A DNA stretch of 64,000 nt from Methanothermococcus okinawensis IH1 (GTDB lineage Archaea > AGJL01 > Methanococci > Methanococcales > Methanococcaceae). Of the stretch, positions 29,098-35,185 are shown piece by piece (within the stretch, counting starts at the first letter, position 1; each line of letters begins with the position of its first letter). Below the pieces are notes generated by a model. That model ran no database searches. It saw only the letters and a program-made list of their open reading frames with translations, and was not told the origin of the DNA. The stretch covers positions 434,001-498,000 of the forward strand of contig NC_015636.1 in assembly GCF_000179575.2 (NCBI RefSeq), read 5' to 3'. A program made the translations under genes and the position numbers.

Positions 29098-29652
29098 CTA
29101 TGTTAATAGATAATTAGCAATTTTTGGAGTTATATAAACCTCTACGAAAGCGGCTATAATTATTAATATTATTGAAATTAGAGCTAATTTTAAGAATTCT
29201 TTTATATCATCTTCTGTTATTGGCTTTTCTTTCTTATCTCTTAGATACTGAATTACTTCATACGGTATTTTAAAACCTGCTACTGCTGATATAAGCATTG
29301 CTGGAATTTCGAAGATGCCATGTGGAAGGATTAAAGCCAATATTAATTTTATAGGCACTCCAGAATTATATGCATTAGAAATTAACATTCCTAAACTAAA
29401 ACCATTAAATATTAAGTTTATAAAGGTAGAAAAACCAAAGGTTATTGCTCCTGCCAACATTAGAAAGATAACTTTTAGATTATTTGATAATATAATACAA
29501 AATGAACTTTTTAAAATTAATATATTTTGATATATGTTTACTGATTCAAATTTAGATTGTGGCAATGATAAAAAACCAAATAATATCCCAATTAGATAAA
29601 TACCCAGAGACATTATACAACAATATGACTTATAGTTTTTTAAAATATTCAT
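29098..29652 (-). CDS. SpoIIM/DUF95 membrane protein, cassette 2
   Basis: A 184-residue copy. The first 55 residues (MNILKNYKSYCCIMSLGIYL and on) are unique; the middle (NLKVIFLMLAGAITFGFSTF) matches cassette 4 and the C-terminal half is the common one. It starts 10 bases after the gene upstream, so the two are co-transcribed. Confidence 0.85.
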   Translation of the reverse strand: MNILKNYKSYCCIMSLGIYLIGILFGFLSLPQSKFESVNIYQNILILKSSFCIILSNNLKVIFLMLAGAITFGFSTFINLIFNGFSLGMLISNAYNSGVPIKLILALILPHGIFEIPAMLISAVAGFKIPYEVIQYLRDKKEKPITEDDIKEFLKLALISIILIIIAAFVEVYITPKIANYLLT

Positions 29653-29662
29653 ACTATCATCT

Positions 29663-30250
29663 TTATACCAATATTACGGCAATGTTTCCATATTTATCTT
29701 CCAGCTTCTTGGCGTATTCTATAATATCTTTTTTTTCATAAGAATAACTTTTTTCAGCCAATTTTTTAAGAGGAGCGTATCTAAAAAATTTATCAGCTGA
29801 ATTTTCTTTTTTAAGAATTACTCGCAATACAAAATCTATCGGTAACATTAATAAAGTAATAAGCATTCCGATAATAAGCACAAACGAGCCTAAATATTCT
29901 CCATATCTTTTTAAGATATCATGCACTGGGGCAGATGTATTTAATGGTTTATTATATATCTCCACATTAAACTCTTGGTTTTCTAAATTTTGTTTATACT
30001 TATTTATGTTATTTACCACGGTTGTGTATATTTTCTCATAATGAGGATATAATTTTTTATCCAACATATTACTTGGTTTTGAGGTTGTTATTTTTTTATA
30101 TGTGTCATATTTACTATTTGCAATTAAAATTGCATTAATACCCTCAGTTTTAATTGTGGTTATTATTTTTTCCATACTTGCTTCTAAATACTTTTGTTCT
30201 TCTGAAATATCATAAATTTTAGTTGTTTTTGGATAATATATTTTAATCAT
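29663..30250 (-). CDS. Cassette 2 partner: soluble N-domain plus two helices
   Basis: A 195-residue protein unlike the other cassette partners. Residues 1-115 are soluble and charged (MIKIYYPKTTKIYDISEEQK onward), followed by two hydrophobic helices (LGSFVLIIGMLITLLML and an adjoining segment) and a cytoplasmic tail ending EYAKKLEDKYGNIAVILV. I start at the ATG preceded by GGAGGCGG. No family recognised. Position suggests a peptide-specific immunity or processing role. Confidence 0.6.
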   Translation of the reverse strand: MIKIYYPKTTKIYDISEEQKYLEASMEKIITTIKTEGINAILIANSKYDTYKKITTSKPSNMLDKKLYPHYEKIYTTVVNNINKYKQNLENQEFNVEIYNKPLNTSAPVHDILKRYGEYLGSFVLIIGMLITLLMLPIDFVLRVILKKENSADKFFRYAPLKKLAEKSYSYEKKDIIEYAKKLEDKYGNIAVILV

Positions 30251-30344
30251 AACATATACCGCCTCCAAAAAAATTAAAAAAGATAAATTATTATATTTAT
30301 TGTAAGCTATAATATTCGCCCTATTGAAATTTTAATTATATGGG

Positions 30345-30413
30345 AAGGATTAAATTCATAATATCAAGTGTTGATATTTTTAAAGAATGTGCAAAGTGAC
30401 CCCTACCAATTTA
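30345..30413. mobile_element. Degenerate half copy of the MITE
   Basis: The stretch GATTAAATT ... AGTGTTGATATTTTTAAAG ... GTGCAAAGTGACCCCTA matches the right half of the 117-bp element at 6701-6817 with several differences; the left half and its terminal repeat are missing. It lies between the cassette 2 peptide and its partner gene. Confidence 0.6.
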
Positions 30414-30415
30414 CT

Positions 30416-30646
30416 TTATAATAATAGGGCTAATTTAGCATATGCTAAAGGACCTGCTGGTGGAACATCTATCCCATAATTCAATGCAATCGTTGCGAGC
30501 TCAGCATATGATGGATTTTCGTCAAGGTAGGAAGCAGCCATTAGTCCTAAACTAATATCTCCTGTGCTTATTGGTTCAGCAAACACAGCTCCTACCATAC
30601 AGAGCATAGCCACAGCAGCGAAACCTTTAAGTAAGTTTAGCTTCAT
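30416..30646 (-). CDS. Bacteriocin-like secreted peptide, cassette 2
   Basis: The shortest precursor, 76 residues, with cleavage predicted after residue 23; the mature part is about 53 residues: EPISTGDISLGLMAASYLDE, then a mainly helical Ala/Leu-rich remainder ending PAGPLAYAKLALLL. The end may have been altered by the half MITE that begins (in this reading direction) just after the stop. Confidence 0.7.
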   Translation of the reverse strand: MKLNLLKGFAAVAMLCMVGAVFAEPISTGDISLGLMAASYLDENPSYAELATIALNYGIDVPPAGPLAYAKLALLL

Positions 30647-30929
30647 AATATATTCACCTCCTTTATGGTGGTTAAGTTCATTAGTCTTCGGCTCCTAACC
30701 TACAAAGGTTCATCACAGCCAAAAGGTTGGCTCCGAACATTCCTTCAAATGTTCATCATCGCCGACCTTTTTTATTTTCCATTAAATTATTTAATGAGTA
30801 TTTTAATATTGTAATTAATTTCCATTTTTTTCGTAATTATTGTATATGCAAAACTACTATATATATATATATATATTATGATTTGAATTAAATAGAAAAT
30901 TATTTAAATTAAACTTAACTGTTATTAAC
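30647..30929 (-). promoter_or_regulatory. Cassette 2 promoter and tandem kink-turn leader
   Basis: Hairpin 1 at 30725-30767 and hairpin 2 at 30690-30720, with the TGT bulge variant in hairpin 2 as in cassette 4. Hairpin 1 has a C.A mismatch in the lower stem (GCCAACC). The TATA run is longer than elsewhere (about nine TA repeats), which shows slippage among copies. Confidence 0.8.
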
Positions 30930-31484
30930 CTATGTTAATAGATAATTAGCAATTTTTGGAGTTATATAAACCTCTACGAAAGCGGCTATAATTATTAATA
31001 TTATTGAAATTAGAGCTAATTTTAAGAATCCTTTTATATCTTCCTCTGTTATTGGCTTTTCTTTCTTATCTCTTAGATACTGAATTACTTCATACGGTAT
31101 TTTAAAACCTGCTACTGCTGATATAAGCATTGCTGGAATTTCGAAGATGCCATGTGGAAGGATTAAAGCAGTTATTAATTTTAACGGTTCATTAGTTTGA
31201 AAAGTAGAGCCGATTAAAACCCCAACATTAAAACCATTAAATATTAAGTTTATAAAAGTAGAAAAACCGAAAGTAATAGAACCAGCCAACATTAAAAAGA
31301 TAACTTTTAAGTTGTTTAGTAGAATTGTAGGAAAGTTGAATTTTATATTTAACTTTTGATTTATTTCTTCCCCATTGTAGTTTTTTGAGAAGTCGTTTAT
31401 GAATGTAATGCCTGATATGAAACCTGTTAAAAAGATTGAGATTGTTAATATTAATAACAGTGATAATTTACTTTCAGTTCTCAT
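30930..31484 (-). CDS. SpoIIM/DUF95 membrane protein, cassette 1
   Basis: A 184-residue copy. After a unique start (MRTESKLSLLLILTISIFL) it matches the cassette 4 and orphan copies through INDFSKNYNGEEINQKLN and the middle, then the common C-terminus. GGTGGT directly precedes the ATG. Confidence 0.85.
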   Translation of the reverse strand: MRTESKLSLLLILTISIFLTGFISGITFINDFSKNYNGEEINQKLNIKFNFPTILLNNLKVIFLMLAGSITFGFSTFINLIFNGFNVGVLIGSTFQTNEPLKLITALILPHGIFEIPAMLISAVAGFKIPYEVIQYLRDKKEKPITEEDIKGFLKLALISIILIIIAAFVEVYITPKIANYLLT

Positions 31485-31526
31485 ACCACCACATTTTTAT
31501 TCTCATTAATAGTTAAATTTAGGTTA

Positions 31527-31814
31527 TTAATTATTACTACCTCTCTTCTTTTTGGATTTTTTGTATTTAGCAATAATACTAAATGTAATTATTAACATCA
31601 CAAATATCATTAAAAACACACTAGATGTAAAAAAATCTACTCGATATACTATACTAACTATAAATCCCAATATCAAATAGATTTTAACAAATATCCATAA
31701 AAATGACATGGAAAATAGCGCTTCCCTAATTCTCCCTGTTTGTTTTTCCCCCATTAAATATAAATAATACTCAGGAAATAAGATATGATATATATATTGA
31801 TTATTAATTTTCAT
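31527..31814 (-). CDS. Small membrane protein, cassette 1
   Basis: A 95-residue basic protein with three hydrophobic segments (MSFLWIFVKIYLILGFIV, SSVFLMIFVMLIITFSII and a weak first one) and a lysine-rich tail (AKYKKSKKKRGSNN). Such small basic membrane proteins with a charged tail are typical of bacteriocin immunity proteins in size and character, but no homology is visible. Confidence 0.58.
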   Translation of the reverse strand: MKINNQYIYHILFPEYYLYLMGEKQTGRIREALFSMSFLWIFVKIYLILGFIVSIVYRVDFFTSSVFLMIFVMLIITFSIIAKYKKSKKKRGSNN

Positions 31815-31900
31815 ATCAATCACACCATTAGTATTTTTAATTAAAGTATTTTTTAAATTAAATCAAAAAATAAAAATTAATAAAATTAATGTAAAAAGAT

Positions 31901-32173
31901 TTACATAGCAATTCCTAAACATACCCAAAAAGTACCTCCTGTTGCTATTCCAGCACCAACTATTCCTGCATAAAGAGCGGCTGTTCCCACTCCTACCTCA
32001 AATCCTGCTTTTGCTCCATGAACTATTGGATGATTATTTGCATTATCTGCAGCTGCACAATATCCATATAATGCACCGCCAATATCTCCCAAAGCCACTG
32101 GTGTAGCAAACACAGCTCCTACCATACACAGCATAGCAATAGCAGCGAAACCTTTAAGTAGGTTCAATTTCAT
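31901..32173 (-). CDS. Bacteriocin-like secreted peptide, cassette 1
   Basis: A 90-residue precursor; cleavage after residue 23 gives about 67 residues: TPVALGDIGGALYGYCAAAD, then an His-containing middle, then GFEVGVGTAALYAGIVGAGI and a tail with one cysteine. Two cysteines in the mature part would allow a disulfide bond. Size and Gly/Ala-rich helices match circular bacteriocins of 58-70 residues best among the five. Confidence 0.75.
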   Translation of the reverse strand: MKLNLLKGFAAIAMLCMVGAVFATPVALGDIGGALYGYCAAADNANNHPIVHGAKAGFEVGVGTAALYAGIVGAGIATGGTFWVCLGIAM

Positions 32174-32452
32174 AGTTTATTCACCTCCTTTATGGTGGTT
32201 AAGTTCATTAGTCTTCGGCTCCGAACCTACAAAGGTTCATCATCGCCAAGGTCGGCTCCGAATAGTTCCCACCTATTCATCATCGCCGACCTTTTTTCAT
32301 TTTTCTTTAATATTTTTAAATAGTGATTTAATATTTTATTTAATATCACAATTAATTTCCATTTTTTTCGTAATTATTATATGCAAAACCCCTATATATA
32401 TCAATTTGAATTAAATAGAAAATTATTTAAATTAAACTTAACTGTTATTAAC
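32174..32452 (-). promoter_or_regulatory. Cassette 1 promoter and tandem kink-turn leader
   Basis: The best-preserved leader. Hairpin 1 (32250-32291) has GGTCGGC, GAT bulge, GA, upper stem TGAATAG/CTATTC, then GGA and GCCGACC. Hairpin 2 (32217-32247) has GGC, GAT, GA, TGAACC/GGTTC, GGA, GCC. Both show the Kt-7-like arrangement of a three-base bulge followed by tandem G.A pairs. Only two bases separate them. Ribosome site GGAGGTGA at 32181-32188. Confidence 0.82.
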
Positions 32453-32992
32453 CTATGTTAATAGATAATTAGCTATTTCTGGAGTTATATAAACCTCTAT
32501 AAAAGCAGCTATAACTATTAATATTATTGAAATTAATGCTAATTTTAAGAATTCTTTTATATCATCTTCTGTTATTGGCTTTTCTTTCTTATCTCTTAGA
32601 TATTGAATTACTTCATAAGGTATTTTAAAACCTGCTACTGCTGATATTAACATTGCTGGAATTTCAAATATGCCGTGTGGAAGTATTAAAGCGGTTATTA
32701 ATTTTAATGATTCATTAGTTTGAAAAGTAGAGCCGATTAAAACCCCAACATTAAAACCATTAAATATTAGATTTATAAAAGTAGAAAAACCAAAGGTGAT
32801 AGAACCAACCAACATTAGAAAGATAACTTTTAAGTTGTTTAATAAGATTGTAGGAAAGTTGAATTTTATATTTAACTTTTGATTTATTTCTTCTCCTTTG
32901 TAGTTTTTTGAAAAGTCGTTTATGAATGTAATGCCTGAGATAAAACCTATTGAAAAGATTAAGATTGTTAATATTGATGGTAGTTTTTTCAT
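32453..32992 (-). CDS. SpoIIM/DUF95 membrane protein, orphan unit
   Basis: A 179-residue copy closely similar to cassettes 1 and 4, at the upstream end of the array. I use the ATG after TGTGAAACC, the same start context as in cassette 4, so the gene begins 4 bases after the upstream stop. No secreted peptide with the common signal precedes this unit, so it is an orphan or decayed cassette. Confidence 0.85.
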   Translation of the reverse strand: MKKLPSILTILIFSIGFISGITFINDFSKNYKGEEINQKLNIKFNFPTILLNNLKVIFLMLVGSITFGFSTFINLIFNGFNVGVLIGSTFQTNESLKLITALILPHGIFEIPAMLISAVAGFKIPYEVIQYLRDKKEKPITEDDIKEFLKLALISIILIVIAAFIEVYITPEIANYLLT

Positions 32993-32996
32993 GGTT

Positions 32997-33416
32997 TCAC
33001 ACAAAATATATGTCCCTCTTAATACCATAAATTAAATAAAATGATGCCAATATCCCCCCTGCAAAACCTACAAAAAATGATAATGGTAAATAATTAATTA
33101 CCTTAAAATAATCAAATACATTTTGAATTAACCAATCAGCTACATTAACAAAAATAACTACAACTATTAAATATATTTTTAATAAATTTATATTTTCCAA
33201 TAATTTTTCATCTAATTTTAATAATTTAATAACGATAATGTTGATTATTACCCCAGAAATTATTAATACAGTGTTTAAGATAATATTGGTTATATTCGTT
33301 AGTTCATAATACACCTGCAATGTTATTACAAAATAAGATAACAGTATGAATAAAACACCAATTAAGGAAATAAATCCAATATATTTTTTATTTATTTCTT
33401 TATTTTCAACATACAT
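32997..33416 (-). CDS. Membrane protein of orphan unit
   Basis: A 139-residue protein with four helices (IGFISLIGVLFILLSYFVIT, IILNTVLIISGVIINIIVI, LIVVVIFVNVADWLI and FFVGFAGGILASFYLIYG). It occupies the position of the cassette partner genes, directly before a DUF95 gene. Function unknown. Confidence 0.6.
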   Translation of the reverse strand: MYVENKEINKKYIGFISLIGVLFILLSYFVITLQVYYELTNITNIILNTVLIISGVIINIIVIKLLKLDEKLLENINLLKIYLIVVVIFVNVADWLIQNVFDYFKVINYLPLSFFVGFAGGILASFYLIYGIKRDIYFV

Positions 33417-33535
33417 GGAGTATCACTAATAAAAATATATTTTATAATAACTCTTAGTTTTTTAAGAATAGGAGCTCACTCTATCATTTTATAATATTTA
33501 TCGATATATCTTTTAACTTTTATAAATCCTCCAAA

Positions 33536-33712
33536 TCAAAATCCCATCCATCCTACACCTAAAAATAAAAATCCCATTAAGATAAAATATTTTATTCCAT
33601 TTTCCAACATCATATATAATGGAATTCCAAATATTAAACCACCAATAAACCCAACTAACATAGATATAAATACAAAATTTGCCGATTCTTTTGTATCTTT
33701 GATTATCAACAT
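33536..33712 (-). CDS. Small membrane protein, 58 residues
   Basis: Short ORF beginning MLIIKDTKESANFVFIS, then two helices (MLVGFIGGLIFGIPLYMML and YFILMGFLFLGVGW). The frame is open upstream for some codons to a stop near 33751, so it could be the remainder of a longer gene. No clear ribosome site. Confidence 0.35.
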   Translation of the reverse strand: MLIIKDTKESANFVFISMLVGFIGGLIFGIPLYMMLENGIKYFILMGFLFLGVGWMGF

Positions 33713-33743
33713 GTGTGGTTTTTTTGATTCATCAATTATCCAA

Positions 33744-33980
33744 CTAAATGTCTAATATCTTATCGATAAATATATATCCCAATATAGCTCCAAATCCAAA
33801 ATTACCTAAATTACTTTGCACCAATAAATAAATAGGAAACTTATGAAATAATGGTATTATAAGATATAACATGCCTGCTATAATTGACATGGCAATTGGT
33901 AATAAAATTATGCATCCCGTAATTTCAAAATTTAGATTTTTCATGCATTTATCTCCATATTCATTGTTGTTTATTTTCAT
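33744..33980 (-). CDS. Small membrane protein, 78 residues
   Basis: Two or three hydrophobic helices (GCIILLPIAMSIIAGMLYLI and FGFGAILGYIFIDKI). Two starts are plausible: the first ATG after GGCGATATT, or the internal ATG (MKNLNFE) after GGAGAT. Part of the run of small membrane genes upstream of the cassettes. No family recognised. Confidence 0.45.
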   Translation of the reverse strand: MKINNNEYGDKCMKNLNFEITGCIILLPIAMSIIAGMLYLIIPLFHKFPIYLLVQSNLGNFGFGAILGYIFIDKILDI

Positions 33981-34036
33981 AATATCGCCATAAATATTAT
34001 TTCAACGATAGCCTCATAAAATTCATTAATTATTAA

Positions 34037-34369
34037 TTAAAGCTTATTTAGGTTTTTTTCAAATAATTGAATCTTTACCATATAATTAACCAAAAACCCG
34101 ATTAGAATGCCGAAAAATAAGTAAAATATTTTATATAACTGGTTTATATTTGTTAATAGCATGTATCCATACATTAAGATAATTACTAAAATAAACATAA
34201 CAAATTCAACAGATATTTTTTCTTTGGTATTAAAATTTTCTTCTAAATAATGAAGAGATTTTAAAAAACTAACTTTTTTATTTCTATTTAAAATTACCCA
34301 ATTAACAAACCATGGCACTATTAATGCGTATATTGTTATAAAAATGGTAATAATAATCCAACTATCCAT
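34037..34369 (-). CDS. Membrane protein, 110 residues, decayed cassette promoter
   Basis: Begins MDSWIIITIFITIYALIVPW and has three further helices (FVMFILVIILMYGYML, KIFYLFFGILIGFLVNYMV). The 190 bases upstream (34379-34570) resemble the cassette promoter region (AAATAAC/ATTTT box, TATATACC, then TTTTGCATAT-like and GAAAAAAATG segments) but contain no kink-turn hairpin and no signal peptide. I read it as the first gene of a decayed cassette. Confidence 0.5.
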   Translation of the reverse strand: MDSWIIITIFITIYALIVPWFVNWVILNRNKKVSFLKSLHYLEENFNTKEKISVEFVMFILVIILMYGYMLLTNINQLYKIFYLFFGILIGFLVNYMVKIQLFEKNLNKL

Positions 34370-34530
34370 CTTTATCAACCTATACTGATTAAAAAAATAT
34401 TAAATAAGAATATTTTAAGTTTTAATATTCCACCAATTTTTCATTTTTTTCATAATTAATATATGTAAAACTGGTATATATTTTTTATGTTTTAATTAAA
34501 AAAATGTTATTTAAGTATAATTAACAGGAT

Positions 34531-34699
34531 TTATCTATTATTAAACTTAGTTAATAGGAATTAGCACTTTGAAAATATGAACTATGAAGTTAAAAAAATT
34601 AAACCATTAATTAATTTTTATAATTTATTTCTAATAATAAACATCATACACTATAAAAAATATTGCGAATAATAAGATATAATCCATTAAATTTAGCAT
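34531..34699 (-). pseudogene. Relic of a cassette-4-type unit
   Basis: The frame MLNLMDYILLFAIFFI matches the start of the cassette 4 partner protein (MLSLMDYILLFAIFFI), then jumps to its last codons and stops. About 80 bases further, AGTTAATAGG and TTAGCAC resemble the 3' end of the DUF95 genes. An internal deletion has removed nearly the whole unit. Confidence 0.55.
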
Positions 34700-34732
34700 A
34701 AATACACCTCAAAAATAAATAAGTTAAGATTG

Positions 34733-34912
34733 TTATTTATTTTTTAAAAAAAATTTAATAAAAAGTAGTGTTATATCAATAAAAATCATAATAAATAACA
34801 ATCCGTTAATAAATAATTTATACGGAGCTCCTATATTATACATTAAAATAAGAAGTATTCCAAATAATATACACCAAATAAGCCTATAATTGCTATATTT
34901 TTTATCTTTCAT
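34733..34912 (-). CDS. Small membrane protein, 59 residues
   Basis: An ORF starting MKDKKYSNYRLIWCILFG with two helices (LIWCILFGILLILMYNIG and FINGLLFIMIFIDITLLFI) and a basic end. GTGATAT precedes the ATG. It is the outermost gene of the membrane-protein island and contains one of the few GAGCTC sites there. Function unknown. Confidence 0.45.
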   Translation of the reverse strand: MKDKKYSNYRLIWCILFGILLILMYNIGAPYKLFINGLLFIMIFIDITLLFIKFFLKNK

Positions 34913-34977
34913 AATATATCACATTAATTTTTTATTTTATATTTTTAAAATATAATTTGCTATTTTATTTTTTATCC

Positions 34978-35055
34978 TGTGATTAAATTATTTACACTAT
35001 CGTAATATATATATACAATTAAGTTGCATAATAATGTGTGATTAAATTATTCACA
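34978..35055 (+). promoter_or_regulatory. Paired operator-like palindromes at the fsr promoter
   Basis: Two 19-bp sequences, TGTGATTAAATTATTTACA (34978-34996) and TGTGATTAAATTATTCACA (35037-35055), differ at one position. Each is an inverted repeat TGTGA-N9-TCACA. They flank a TATA-like TAATATATATATAC (about 35003-35016), so a bound dimer could block or recruit transcription of fsr. No regulator gene is adjacent. Confidence 0.7.
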
Positions 35056-35185
35056 TATTCTATAACATAACATACTTATAATATAATATAAATTACAGTA
35101 AAATAAATAAAATTAAATTAAAATAAATTATGTAAAAATAAATATATAATTACTAAAATTTTCCATACCTAAAATGGTGATAAAA

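Noticed and set aside
25738-32300. Hairpins followed by T-runs on the + strand (GCCGACCTTTTTT) that look like intrinsic terminators
   Set aside because: They are the reverse complements of the kink-turn leaders. Their place relative to the - strand promoters, ribosome sites and genes is constant, and the + strand copies at 7095 and 11699 have no such T-run.
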